NCBI RefSeq assembly: GCF_020921035.1
Contig: NC_063156.1
Location: 12,474,501 to 12,538,500, forward strand
Length of the DNA: 64,000 nt
Reading direction: 5' to 3'
Origin: Rhodamnia argentea
Lineage: Eukaryota > Streptophyta > Magnoliopsida > Myrtales > Myrtaceae
Shown here: positions 35,461-48,443 of the stretch, piece by piece
Layout: every line of letters starts with the position of its first letter
How positions within the stretch are numbered: the first letter of the stretch is position 1
The notes under the pieces: model-generated
Databases searched by the model: none
What the model was told of the DNA's origin: nothing
Seen by the model: the letters and a program-made list of their open reading frames with translations, nothing else
Made by a program: the position numbers and the translations under genes

Positions 35461-35870
35461 TGTCGAGCTACGCCAAGCTCACCCACAAGCTCGGCAACCT
35501 CAAGGGCATCAACAATGCTCCCTAACTCTTTCTTTCAGTCTCAAAGCCCAACCTTTTCCGCTTCAACGTTGTCATCAGGGGCTATTCTAATAACAAATTC
35601 GCCTCGTTTGTCCTTCTCCTTGTTCCCCACTTCGAGGAAGAACACTGACTTGCGGCCCGACAACTTCACTTATTTCTTTGCTATTTCAGGTTTTCCCGAT
35701 CAAAAGTTGGACGCTTTGCTGCATTCGCAAGGTATTGTTGATGGGGTTAAGCTGGATTTGTTTATCAGGTCCGCTTTGGTTGATCTTTATTTGAAGTTCT
35801 CGAAAGCGGAGCACGCAAAGAAGCTGTTTGATGAAATGTCTGCTCAGCCACTCCTCCATGGCTCTCAAAC
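35461..35870 (+). pseudogene. DYW-type PPR protein fragment
   Basis: Across at least two frame changes the translation gives SYAKLTHKLGNLKGINNA, PNLFRFNVVIRGYSNNKFAS, TDLRPDNFTYFFAISGF and LDALLHSQGIVDGVKLDLFI, then SALVDLYLKFSKAEHAKKLF and DEMSAQ. These are consecutive PPR units in the style of the N-terminal third of Arabidopsis At4g30700 (DYW subgroup, organelle RNA editing). The start, an internal frame, and everything after the third or fourth repeat are missing. The similarity ends near 35860, just before repetitive sequence and the hAT-like element at 36066. Confidence 0.7.
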
Positions 35871-36065
35871 TTGGGGCCATCAAAATTGCACGAGTCAGCT
35901 CGCCTTTAGGCGTAGATCTGGATGGCTGGCATCATCACGCAGCTCGTGCAACCCCGATGAAGTTGTCGTGGTTGTCGGTGACCACAGAACAATGTTGAGC
36001 TTCCAAGTAAGGCGACCTCGATCCGAGGTCCTGGGGCTTATCGACCTTGAAAGAGTCACCGCAGC

Positions 36066-36509
36066 TAGGGGTGATGAGTTTTTGGTCTACTCCGGTCCCA
36101 CCCAAGAATCGGGAATCGGATCGGAAGGACCAATTTCTGGTTTCTAGGATTGGAAAGGTCTGGTTCATAGTTCCCGAGTGGGATTGGACAGGATGACTCG
36201 GGATCAGATTGAACCGAATCGACCAGTTTAGTTTGGTTCTCGAGCGATTCAATGGAATCGATGAATTATTAGTAGGGGTGTGAACTACGGATTTTAATTT
36301 TAATGTATTAATTAAAATTAATCTTACATTTTAGAAATAATAATAAAAATAAATGATGAATTATGAGATTTACATTTATGAAATAAATAAGTAAATAATA
36401 ATTGATCCGATTTGAGCAGTCCAGTTGAAATCGAACCGGTGAATTTTATGGAATCGGGAACGGACGGACCTAAACGGCCGATCCGATCGGTTCGTCTTAC
36501 TCACCCCTA
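36066..36509. mobile_element. hAT-like MITE
   Basis: Ends TAGGGGTGATGAGTTTTTGG and, reverse-complemented, TAGGGGTGAGTAAGACGAAC. The flanks ACCGCAGC (36058-36065) and ACCATAGC (36510-36517) match at 6 of 8 positions. The interior is rich in GGATCGG and CCGATTC-like motifs. Non-coding, 444 bp. Same family as 33253-33978. Confidence 0.65.
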
Positions 36510-36954
36510 ACCATAGCTGTTCTCAACTCTAGCAACCACCATGAATAATAAATAGAGAGAGATGGACGGTGATAAGACTCGAGATAACCAAAAAGAAAGA
36601 AAAGAAAAAAACAAATAACAAACTTAAGCAAAACACATAGTTTTGTCCCATCAAATTGCCGGTTGTGTCACAGTCCCAATATCATATTGTTCATTCGAAG
36701 ATAATGATTTAAAAGGAGAAAGGAAATTAAAGATGGATGATAACAGGGCAAGTATTTTGAACTTTTGCCTTTTTCACAATGAAATACCTAAACTTTTTAT
36801 TATTCCATTAAGTATCTCAACTTTTCAAATTTGGTTATAAAGGTTAAATAAATTGCCATGTCATGTGATTTTGCTAAAACGGCTCGCTTTTTCTGCAAAA
36901 GTTTAGTCGGTTGCTTAAAAAAGTTTGCGCTGATCCATTTTTATGTTGGGTGAT

Positions 36955-36979
36955 GAGAGAGAGAGAGAGAGAGAGAGAG
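36955..36979. repeat. (GA)n microsatellite
   Basis: About 12 GA units, pure. Confidence 0.9.
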
Positions 36980-38353
36980 GATTGTTATATTTACGTACAT
37001 GATGGGGTGTGCAATGAAACAATGCAATAGTGATCCACCGTTTGAGAAGCCCTACGAAGAGGTGCTTTCGAATGGCAGTCTTTTTATTTATAAGAGAAAG
37101 TTAGATAACTTCTAAGGGGCACGAGAAAACAAACTTTCGAAAGAAAGAATAACGTACAAAAGTCACATTCGTTTTCTCTTCTCTATCCCTCTCTCAAGAA
37201 CACACAAAACACAATCCATCGTTATTTTGAGAATGGATCGGCATTTACATTGTAGAACATGAATATCTTCCACAGTGATTATATCGGATCATCGCGGGTT
37301 GAAGATTCGATCGAGGACGCGTCGGTGATTCAATGAATTTCTTGGGCAATTTCACAATCGAATGTTGATAGAGGTTAGTAGAGTTTTTCGATGTTAAATT
37401 CCAACATGGATGATTTTTCAGCCATCTAGTATGTCTCCGCTGACGTGGCATCATCTCAAGTGGAAAGCCAATGGCTATTTAGCGTGCTCGATGTCCATAA
37501 CGACATTGTCCATCGGCGATCTTAAGCGAGGCCTCACATTGACATGTATATGAAAAGTTGACGTACTTGACTAAACAAGAAAAAAAAAAAAAGCCGGATT
37601 ACAAAACGAACCGAAGTTAGGTATATTATGATGTCGGTACCAACAAAATGAATGGAGGGTGGGGGTTTCCTAATGTTCGACAAACGGCAACAACTTTGAA
37701 TTGGACGGGGTAAACGGAGAGACGTTATGAAAGCTCTGTCGAGCCAATCCGCGACCTTTTCCCCGCAAACATATGCGCGAAAAGGACTTGGCAGTTCACT
37801 TAATGGCACCTGGTCACTGTCTCTCGTTTTCATCCATTTTCCTTCCTCCTCCTGCAGCAGCAGAAATTCCTGGAGCCCGAAAGAATCTACAGTGCCAATC
37901 AAACCACCTGGAATGGCCAACGAGTTGACCCGGTCCGGGGATGAATCGGTCAACAATCCATTCATCGCCATCCATTTCGTTCGTCGACCTGCAACGTTGC
38001 ATTCGGAAAAAGCTATTAGGGTTGCAAAATTCCCTAGAGTAGTCATCCTTTGTCGGGTTCTTCATCTCTTCTTCCCCTTGTACTGCTATTGGGCCCGCAT
38101 TCTAGAGGCGTATATTCTATAATCCCTGCATACGGCAACTCGAATATGTTCTTGATTTAATTTTGAGGAAGGAAGTTAATTTTAATGAAGTTCCGTCACC
38201 CCGTAAAACCATGGTATATATTTCGACTGAAAAGATGATCATGATATATGCTAGTTGACAAACGAATATGAATGACCAAGATGCATTTTGCGTACCAGTC
38301 ATATTTGCGAATGGAAAGAGATAGCAAGTTTTCACATTTTAATGAAAACCTTA

Positions 38354-38356
<3 letters not shown>

Positions 38357-38384
<28 letters not shown>
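38357..38384. repeat. (TATG)n microsatellite
   Basis: Seven perfect tetranucleotide units. Confidence 0.9.
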
Positions 38385-39808
38385 AATGAAATTACGATAT
38401 GATGGCCATAAAAAGTCTATAAAGTCCAGCAATCGAATATGATATGTCACGTAAAATTTGCATTTATTTTTTGGATCAATTCGTGAGGAAGTAATTCGTC
38501 CATGAATCCCATTCTAGTCATACAAAGCCTGCTTTTAGAATTTAGCAAAGCATTTTAAAATATTATCAGACCCCAAAAGAAAAAAAAATAGGGAAATTGT
38601 TTTATACCCAAAGCATTTGAACATATCATCGTACCTTGAAACATTCACAACATAAAATAAAGCAAAACTGGGGAGGAAAGATACTTCCGAGGCGGCCGAC
38701 GAGTGATGGTGGAAGGATAATCCGATGCTGTCCTCTCCCAGGGTGCAAGGGAATTTCTCCCTACATTGGTTGGCACGTAGCTGAGCCATTATTAATTTTA
38801 GTCCCATTATGTTTTTGTACGTTTGTTTGATATTTTATAAGAAGATATTAGCTAGGGTTTCGCTAATTATAGGTATTGTTGCTCCAGTTCTTTAGGGTTT
38901 CACCTTGTAGTAATTATTTCTCCCCCACAGATATTGGTGACAAAATAAACTTGAATATTAGGGAATGACACTAGGCGAGGTAAAATTCAGAGACCGGTAA
39001 AGTGATTAAGAGACGGAGATTTCAAGTAATTCTCGTTAAGCATGAGGCACCTCGGTTTCACTTTTTAGTGTAAACTTTTGATTTTGAGTTGTACATAAGA
39101 TGCGGATGAGTTGCATCTGATTAGATTGGGAAGACGGATTTAGGTTAAACCAAAAATCAATTCATAATGTCTACTATTTATACGATTCAACCTTTTATTT
39201 ACACAAAATTATCAACGAAAATTATAACTATCTCATAAATAAATGTACGCACATATAATCTATGTCGTGAATATCTAAGTGACGCATCATATGCGGGTCG
39301 AAACAATCACTTCACTTTTCACATTAAAAGCAACATGAATCCACTTTTGCTAGCTCTGCAATTTGACTGCATCTGCTGCCTCAGCAAAGCACCTCGAGTT
39401 GTCTTCCTCAAGTTTCTTACCAGAGCCAAAAATCACAACCCAACTTGCTCAGAACAAATGATTATTGCAAAATGATGCAAAAAGAGAATGCTTTTTGAAG
39501 AAGACCCATTAAACAAATCTGCCACCACCTCTCCACTGGATCAACTCCACACCCACATCCCTCCAACACCACCCATTTTTTTTTTGCAAGTATAGTAAGA
39601 AAGAAAGAAGGGAAAATGTCATTTCATTAAAGCAGTGACAGAGTATACTACTGGGTATAGTATTCATGAGCATTGATATATGCAAGTGCATGAAAGCTCA
39701 AGCTCATTGGCTGATGGTCGTCTGCTACTTCGCATCACACTCGCGACGCTTTTTGTCGGCCTCTCTCTCTTTCTCTCTCTATCTCTCTCTCTTCCTCCCT
39801 TCGAACCA

Positions 39809-39810
<2 letters not shown>

Positions 39811-39844
<34 letters not shown>
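39811..39844 (+). repeat. (CT)n tract in the probable NF-YA 5' leader
   Basis: A pure CT run within a longer pyrimidine-rich stretch (39760-39850), about 700 bases before the NF-YA start. It probably lies in a non-coding first exon. Confidence 0.75.
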
Positions 39845-39848
<4 letters not shown>

Positions 39849-40546
39849 TTGCTTCAAACGGTACGACATGGCTCCTAACGAATAGGTGTCTCCTTGCTTG
39901 GAGCTGTTCCTGCTTCCTTCCATTTATGCCTGAGTACGTCTGTTTTCGTCTCTAGTTTCATATCTTTTGACATCGTCCCGTAGGAACAGTTGATGGGGTC
40001 TTACTGTAATCTTCAATCTGTGTTCTCGAGCTTCTGTTTCCAGGATTCCATGCTGTGTGAGATTTCTGCCGTTTTTCTCACGCAGTTATCCAGAGACTAT
40101 GTTCTTTTTGACTCTTGTTCAAATTCCTTTCTGGGTTTTCTCTATTTCGTTTGATTTTTCTCAGTGATTTTGAGTTCTTCGGTAGAGAACAGCTTCGTTG
40201 GTGAACGGCCTTGCCGCTTACTTCCTCGTGATAGCTTGTTTATTTTCCTTAGTTCATGCTCAACTTTCTCATCAGGCCAATTCTTTTGGGTGCTTATTAC
40301 TTCAGGATTCGAGATAATTAGAAACCCATGTCGTAAATTTTAAAGCTCCTTCACTTTGTCAAGTATCCTAGTCTTTTTGTGTCTTTTTTGTTGCCTTTTC
40401 TCAACTCCATTTGTGAAGTAATCCGAAAAGTTGACTTTGTAACATTTGCAGGTCCTGATTTGCAGTAAAATCAAAATAAACCCTATTTGTAAACTAAACA
40501 GGATCATCCTTGCTATATTTGGGAAGATATATTGGCAATCCAAGCC

Positions 40547-43500
40547 ATGACTTTCAAAGAGCATGAAATGATTCGCAATAACTCAAATACACAGTGGCCG
40601 TCGCTAGCGTTTGCGCCTTGGTTGGTGCTCTATGGCTCACAAACTCCTCAGAGTGAATCCTTTGGTCGATTGAGTTCTTCATCAGTGGAACAACATGCTT
40701 CCGAAGAGTTCCTCCCTCCATTCAAAAAAGCGAGTCAAGCTGTCGAAGAAAGCACCGACAGGCCAGATACGGCTCAATTCGCCATCTTTACCGGTACCCC
40801 TTTCGGCTATCCTTGACCATAAAGTTTATGACAACTCATCTTGAATATATTTCAGTCTCTGAAATGTCGCTTGTCATATCTTAGTATGATTTCGCTTCTA
40901 TTTAGTGGAGCCGAAGCAACCGTTGACTGCATGTATATCAAATTAGAGATGTCTTGCTTGCCTATTGTTTTCTTGTCAAGCTTATCTTAGTGACTACTAA
41001 TTTCACAAGGTTGTTAACTCAGCCACAGAAATAGACTACATTGATGGATAGAAACAAGGATGCTAGGACATTACTTTAGTTAAAAGGTAAAAGAGATACC
41101 TTAGTGTAATGGATTGCTTCACTTGGATGTTTCATCAGGAAGAAGAAGAACGAAAGATGCTACTGAAATATAATTCTCTTGCTTCTTCACTACACAAATA
41201 TGAATTGATGCACTGCGCCTTAATTTCATCTCCCATAGTTTCAATAGTTCCTCACATACTGTATTAGTTAAGTTCTCCTACAGAAGAATAGCCATGTAAT
41301 AACCTTGCAATTAGCGTAATCTGATCGCACTTTTGGGGCCAGTCCTAATCTTGTCAGAGTTCTGCCGTTGATAGACATTACATACTAACTAGAGCATCAT
41401 AAGGTACCATTTTGGGAACACGAGGTATAATTCTTGTCATGCCTAACGATGCAAGTTATAATTCTGATCCTTCAATGGTTTAAGGATATACTTCACAGGA
41501 TATTGCTCAGAGATTTTTTGTTAGTTAGTGTGAACGTTCTTCTTGTTTGTGTCATGGATTCGTAGATGTACAGCTAAATGTATTGCGTCCATGTAATCCT
41601 AATCAGTGGAGCACTCATAAGTTGGAACGGTTTCGACAAAGCATATCAGTATGCAAGAAAGGAGAAAATAAAACTCCGCTTGCCGATCCACAGTAATTTA
41701 TTGACTCATTGGTCTGATTCTAAATCGATAATCAAGAAGTCGAGTAAAAGGGTACTAGTTGTCACAACAAAGAACTTAGGTCATGTTCCACGATCAGTAT
41801 GCTTTTCAGTGACATGCCCCTCATTGGCAGTGTATATGAATGGCTTTGTTCTGTAAAGGCCTAATCCAACTCCTAAAAATTGGGTAGAACTATACTTGCT
41901 AGATGGTCCATCACGTATCCGACTGGACAATGACTGTGCAGAACCAAACCTAGTCCTCTCAGAAATATTTCTAGGTAGAAGCAAGTATAGCAAAATCAGA
42001 GCAAACCTTAATGCTCTATGCACCTCTAGTTCTGCGTCATTCGTGCTTCAGGAGGTGAGCAGCCCATTTTCCGGTCATTTAGCAAACATCATATGCATGC
42101 AAATGCTGCTGTCTAGGGGAACCCTTTTACGCCAATAGCGAGCACATGCTTCAGGTGGCATGCTCATCGACGACGATGCCATCTGATGGCAATTTGTAAG
42201 TACAAAAATTATACTCGACCTACATTAGAGGTTTGTGTACGTTAAGTTATACGCTTTCGGATAGTATAGTAAGATTGTCGATTGAGCATCTCTTGAGATT
42301 CTGTTCATCCGCCTGACTTAGCAGTTCAGGATACTTTAGCTTTTTTCTCTCCCGGTGCCTTCTTTTACCCCTGATTTCACTTGTTTGTAGTTGTAATCAC
42401 TTGTGCCACTCCTATTAGACTGGGAAGATGGAATGACATCTTTAGAAGGTAAAGGTGATGCCATCCACTAGAAAAGAAATTTGAATATCATACATGTTTT
42501 TGTTGTAAAATTAGCAGACGCTAACGCATTCTACTATTTAAATCTAACACGAGATGAAGAAACGAGAATTGATAGAAAAATAATACCCGAGATTTATGTT
42601 GTTTGGTCCAAGTTTGGTACTTGCTTCATAGGGAGAGCCGGCCAAGAAATTCCCTATGAATCTGGAGAATATAAAAGTAATAATCGCTCAAGTATTTCTA
42701 AGGCCTAAACTACACCTAAAGCAACATCCATTAGTGTTATATCATAGGCCCACAAAAAAAAGAAAATTATTCAGGAAATTCACAGAGAAAAAACCCCACA
42801 TTTATTTGTTTGCTCTAGTGTTTAATAACCAAGTAGAATTTTGTTTTTGTATGTTGTTATGCAACTTGTGAATTAAATCAGAAAATCTCGAAGACATCCA
42901 AAATATTGACAAGACTTCTACCGAGTCAACTTTTGTTTACAAGCTCGAATTGGAGATATGGTTTAACAACTTACACTTTGGCTCGTCATCTATAGCCAAG
43001 TCATAGTGCTCATCAACAATGCTAGTTCTCCCAACGTCACGAGCACTCAACCATCTCAAACGTCTATTAAGCCAAGTACAACTCGGACTTGTCTAAAGGA
43101 ATGAACTCGGTCTACATGTCTACAAAATTCTTGGCTTTCTGACGCAAAATATCTGTCACCTAGGAACTCAATTATTTGTGAACAATAACTAGATTCCACC
43201 CAATACCGCATCAACTTAATGTCCAATGCTAAACATCACTAATCAAGTCATTACACTAATACCGCCTCTTCAACTCCTTTTGTTGTCACCTTGTTTCTCG
43301 CTTCAGTGGCCAATGAAACTATCATCTCTCAAAGACGCCTTCCAACTCACCGCACAACTCACAAAGTAAAGGCATAACTACTCAAAAATCAACCATCCTT
43401 CAAAGTAAAGGCACAAGTCACCACATTTGCAAACCTAGTTACTGCCTGAAGTGCATCATATGAAACATACCTCAATGTAAACCTAGATTAACCATTATGA

Positions 43501-46500
43501 AAGATCAAGCCTAGTATAATCCACATCATGATTCGGACAACCCATAGAACTATCATTTGAAGCATGGGACAAGTGCTCGACCCCCATCCCAATACACATA
43601 AATCAAGACAATTTACAATATGCAGCAAGTAGAGAACATTTGGAACTTCTCAACTCCATGTTGAAGTGTCTTGATGCTTTTCCGACGTAACACCTTTGAG
43701 TTACTTGCAATATTCCTTAGTTTTCACTCTCAAATCTCCAAACTTAGAAGCTGTCTTTGCTACAACCAACTTTTTTTTTATGGCAACATATGCATACAAT
43801 TGCCACTCTACTCAGTCACCTCTACCGATCACCTCGAAGTTTCATCAATTGTGACCATGAAACAACTATCGGCTCCTATGGAATTTAATGACTTTAAAGA
43901 TACTATTACATCTATTGCCCTCTGAGCATATCCGGACTCTCCCAAAGGCTCTACTTATATCTGAATATTACCTAGATTTTTCTTTGTAAGCAATCCATTA
44001 TATCCCTTTTGAAATAGAGCAAATTTCTCAAAGAAACATCTCTACGGAACATAAACTCAAGTGAATCTACCTTAGTGCACCATAGCCTGTGTCACTTCAT
44101 ATCATGTGCACAACCTAGAAATATGCAATTCTTTGCTCTTGGCTCCATCGCACAATTACTCACACGAGCTTATGCAAGGCAATTAAACAACCTCGATCGG
44201 GTATATTCACTACTTCGGCCTATATATCTTCGCTTAATCTAGCATTGGAGAGTAAAGAGCGAGCTCCCTCCAATATAATCTCCTTCATCAATTCTACACC
44301 TCCATTTAGCTACAAGGAGTGTTAGCAATAGTACAATGTTTCATTATGCCTTTCTCTATGCAAAATTAGCAAAGCTCATATGAACTTAACTCCAACCCTT
44401 TATCAATTCTTAAGTACATGATCTTCCTTCTTATCTCCCTTTTCATTTTCGCCTTCCTCACCTTGAACCCACCATGCACCTCATTCTTGTGATTTAGAAG
44501 ACAAATTCAAATGCTTCCCGAAGCATCATCAATAAAGGACAATATATTTGGCACCACCCTTTGACAGAACTTGAGGGTTCCCATAAGTTTGAGTGTACGC
44601 CATGTAATCTCTGAGTATCTATGAATTGATGTACTAAACTTCGCTATAGACTAACTACCAATATCGCAGTGTCCACCGAGGTGCGGTTTCTCGGTTCGGT
44701 GACCTTCGAATAGACCCTTTTGACTCAAAACCATCATTTGCCTATCACTTATGTGTTTGAGACTCATGTGCCACAAGTGCATCGTGTTTTGACCTGAAGC
44801 CTTAGAGAATCTAGCGGTTGAGTTAATCACTGGCGTTCCTTAGAGGAGATACAACCGACGATTTATGTTCTTTCACATCACAATAAGCACACCTTGAGAG
44901 TCAAGACCTTATTTTCAGAAAAGATTTGATATCCAAACCCATCAACGGAATAACGTGATAAGGTTCTTTCTCGGCTCCAATACATGCCTTACATCGGTTA
45001 ATGTTATCAACACTCCATAGTACACCTTAGTTTGAGCTATCCCAATCTCTAAACCCAAGCAGCACTATTTACTTAAACACTCTACTACCCTTATGCATTG
45101 ATAGATAGTAACCCTAGGTCTATGAAAAGTCATATGATAAGGACAACTAGAGTCAAACACCCAATCATCACCTAATGAACTCGTGAGATTGCTTACACAT
45201 AATCAACATACCTAAAACATTAAATAGTAGAAATGCAACCATTGCCTGCAGACTCCAACTTAGCTCATTCACCCTTGTACTTTGAACAATCTATTCATTA
45301 GTGTCCCATCAACAGTTCTGAATGTTGGACCTCGATTTAGAACGGCTTTTTTGTTCGCCACCGCAACCCTCTATGTTCATCTTTATCTCGAAACCTTAAC
45401 CTTAGCTCTGATCTTGTTGGAATATAATTTTGATTTTAAAGAATGTTTTTTTTCTCTATTATTATTCTTGAAATATTGCACAAAATCAAGCCAAGAATCA
45501 GCCCAAACGGGTTTCTTGTGGAGGTATCGAGACGGTGAATGCCGTCGGCACCTTGATCGCGATTAACACCCTCGTGCTGGTCATCTACATACCCTTCGTC
45601 GTAAATGCCATCCTTAACTCCACGAAGATCTTTGACCACCTAGACTAATGAAAAAGATTACTATGAGGGTAAAAAACAAGTCTTTGTTCTCTATCTAGTT
45701 CACCGAGGACTCAAGCTAGCCGATCTTGGCATTTTGTAGTTGAATTATGTTCTTCTATACTTTAAGAAGATTTGATGGGACCACAACCAATTACTCTAAA
45801 AACTTAAGCTTATAGAAGAAGGTGTGATTTAATATGTCTATATTCCAACACTCCCCCTTACGCTTAGTCCGGTCTTTTGCCTAGTACTAAGCGTGGATAT
45901 ATAAATTAGGGAGGCAAATAGGGCCTTGAAAAGTGTGAATTCGGGATCTTCTGCTATGATATAATGAAAGATTTGATGAGACCACAGCCAATTACTTTAA
46001 AAGCTTAAGCTTATAGAAGAAGCCGTGATTTAATATGTCTATATTCCAACGGATACCAACTGTTATGAAACAACGCGAAACTTATGGATGATATAATCGA
46101 AGTCTAACGCGAAAAGAGCAAATTACCAGAGAAACCAACAATGAATGATAAGAATACTAGAGATTTATGTGATTGTTTCGAAAGTTGGTACCTACACTCT
46201 GTGGAGAGCCAACCATCAAGAAATTCATTTCGAATTTGGAGAATACAGAGTTTACATTCGCTTAATCACTCAAGTGTTTTCGTAACCCTATTTACTCCCA
46301 AAGAAAGTGTTATTTCACAATATCTGGCAACGTACTCACTCTAAAAATTGATGAACACTAAACACTCTTGCTTTCTTGAGTGTGTAATAACCCAACAGAA
46401 ATATATTTTTCATATGTTCGTATGTGACTTTATATCTCAAATTGAAAAAAAAATACTCGATTTTCTTTCTTTTTATCTTCAATCCGAGATCGGACTCCAC

Positions 46501-48443
46501 AAAATTTTGGACTCCACTAAATTTGCTTGGAGATAAATTCCCAGTCAGAAGACATACAAAACACAAGCTAGACTTCTTCCAAGTCGTGTTTTTAAACAGG
46601 CTCAAACTCGAGATATAACTTAACAATACAAGGGAACCATACCGATGCAGTTCCTTTTACTGGCTGCATGTGGCGCTCATAACACAAGGCGGAGGAGTTT
46701 CCTAATGGCATATTGAGTTCCGGGCAAGCCTTTCTAAGCATAATCCAGTTCTCTCAAAACCAGCCAGTGTACGGAGTCTTGCAATTGCTGTCAAGTTATT
46801 CTTGTGTCGGGATGACAGCGACACTGCTGCATAGTTGAAACCCTTTGCGCAATGATCTTACGTTATCGTGTGTCTCGATCATGAAATATGACTGATGTTG
46901 CTTGTTAAATGCAGGAGAAAGCAAATGCTCCATCGACTGGCAGAAACCTCAGCTAACCATGTCAGCTCTACCGGAATATGGTTCTAATCTCCGTTGTGAA
47001 TTTGGCCAACCGATGGTATTACTGTGCTAGTAGCGTTGATATTATTCTTTATCTATAATTTCATATTGCCGATGCTAAATAAGCTACTTCTGTGCATGGA
47101 TTATCATTCCAGATGTCCTCGAAATATTCGAATGCAGATCAGAGTTTCGGACTATTCCCTCTTTATGGAGCTCAATGCCAGGTCCGTTCATGTTCAGTTT
47201 TCATCTATCAACTAGTTAGTAGGTTCAGTCTTCCACAACCCAATCTTTTGCTTCCTAGACAGTCAGTCCCAATCCTTTAGACGTATCATACTCAAATCGG
47301 ATTTCTTTACTCGCATCCTAATGGATGCGATATCAGTACAAAGTCATGTGCATTTTTCATGGATATGCAAGTTTGGTCTTTTTTCGGTTGCATTGAGGTT
47401 CTTTGAAGTCTTATAATGGCATGGTTTGCTCTTCAACCCATCTAGGGCCGCATCATGCTTCCACTGAATTTGACAGCAGAAGACGGACCGAGGTACGTGA
47501 ATGCCAAGCAGTATCAAAGGATCCTCACCCGTCTCAAGTGCCGCGCAAAGGAGAAATCAGAGAACTTTGGAAGAGCCCGCAAGGTACTACCTCCATATGG
47601 TATCTCCACTATGTTAGTAATAATACCGTCGTCACCATCTGCAATTGAGGATGAGAAATGGGAGGATTGAAACAGCAAGTCATAGCTGTAATAACTTTTC
47701 CTCTAACTCATGTCCTATGGACAACCTGCCAAATGTTATAACTGTTAGTTTTGAGTCAGGTTTATCCACAAGAACAAGATAATAGACTTGTCCCAAACAT
47801 TTTGCGAGTTCTTAAGCGTGGTGATTAATACTACGTTCTGCGTTAGAGGCTTTACTTTAATTGGATTTGGTAGAAGATTACACTATGCGATGATTTGTCA
47901 TTAGTCTGATATATCGTAGAATAATGACCATCTTTCTTTAACATTTCTGGATTGTGATGCGTTGTGATCAAGTATGTCGCTGCTTCTTAGGAAGATATTG
48001 TTGCACTTCAAATCATATTCACTTCTCTTTCTGTTTATTGACAGCCATACATGCACAAGTCGCGCCATCTTCATGCTATGCGCCGCCCCAGGGGATGCGG
48101 AGGTCGCTTCTTAAATACAAAAGCCCTGAAGAACGAAACAGCAGTAAGCATGAAGAAAACTGGCAGTGATGGAATATCGCCGTGCCCAAAAGGTCCTCAG
48201 AGCTCGGAAGTTCAGCAATCTGGGAGCAGAGATTCGAATGCAACGAAAGTGAGAAATACCAACAGGACCAACGTTACTGGTTTGGAGATGGCCAGCCTGT
48301 ATTCCCCGCATCGCTTGCTGACCAATCACGTCCGACCATGCGCTCACCCACATCTGCGTGTGGATAATGCAGGGCACGACATAGTTATGCCCGGAAACTG
48401 GGCGCCAGCAGCCGATAGCTGCTGCAACCTCAAAGTAGTTTGA
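40547..48443 (+). CDS. NF-YA (CCAAT-binding factor subunit A), NF-YA2/10-like
   Basis: Five coding exons: 40547-40793, 46915-47015, 47113-47181, 47446-47583 and 48045-48443, giving 317 residues. The core domain runs from YVNAKQYQRILTRLKCRAK (from 156, the A1 helix that contacts NF-YB/NF-YC) to YMHKSRHLHAMRRPRGCGGR plus FLNTK (187-212, the A2 DNA-binding part for CCAAT). A1 deviates from the usual RRRQ.RAK, having RLKCRAK. FEFGQPM-like and YGAQ/GRIMLPL motifs before the core and MPGNWAP...CC at the C-terminus match the NF-YA2/NF-YA10 clade. Intron 1 is about 6.1 kb, mostly transposon. A non-coding 5' exon (from about 39700) spliced to TTTGCAG at about 40450 is likely but inferred. A miR169-like site follows in the 3' UTR, so post-transcriptional repression is expected. 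Confidence 0.88.
42495..42968 (-). repeat. 3' LTR of the copia element in NF-YA intron 1
   Basis: 474 bp. Begins TGTTAAACCATATCTCC on the minus strand at 42968 and ends at 42495 next to ATACA. About 90 bp shorter than its partner. Confidence 0.75.
46061..46625 (-). repeat. 5' LTR of the copia element in NF-YA intron 1
   Basis: 565 bp, begins TGTTAAGTTATATCTCGAG on the minus strand at 46625. Clearly homologous to 42495-42968 but with many substitutions and indels, so the insertion is old. Confidence 0.75.

Larger units (their letters stand above)
36518..39690. other. Spacer, no gene recognised
   Basis: Mostly AT-rich. The block 37620-38110 is GC-richer with a 170-codon minus-strand frame (37534-38046) that resembles nothing I know. 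Confidence 0.35.
42495..46625 (-). mobile_element. Ty1-copia retrotransposon in NF-YA intron 1
   Basis: Two diverged LTRs, 42495-42968 (3' LTR) and 46061-46625 (5' LTR), share blocks such as GAGATTTATGT, AAGAAATTC and TGTTAA-type ends. A perfect 5-bp duplication ATACA flanks the element (42490-42494 and 46626-46630). A TTGGTATCC primer-site relic adjoins the 5' LTR. On the minus strand, in order: zinc-knuckle remnant (about 45300), protease-like WVFDSSCPYHM (about 45160), gag-pre-integrase HLWHMSLKHISDRQM (about 44770), integrase YIVLFIDDAS and NGVVELMKEI (44560-44300), and KNCIFLGCAHD (about 44130). Many stops are present, and most of the reverse transcriptase/RNase H region is deleted. Transcriptionally opposite to the host gene. 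Confidence 0.85.

Noticed and set aside
37534-38046. 170-codon minus-strand frame
   Set aside because: Length alone is suggestive, but no family, splice context or motif was recognised. Left as spacer.
41578-41856. 92-codon frame in NF-YA intron 1
   Set aside because: Lies between the exon and the copia insertion. No recognisable similarity and no splice logic.
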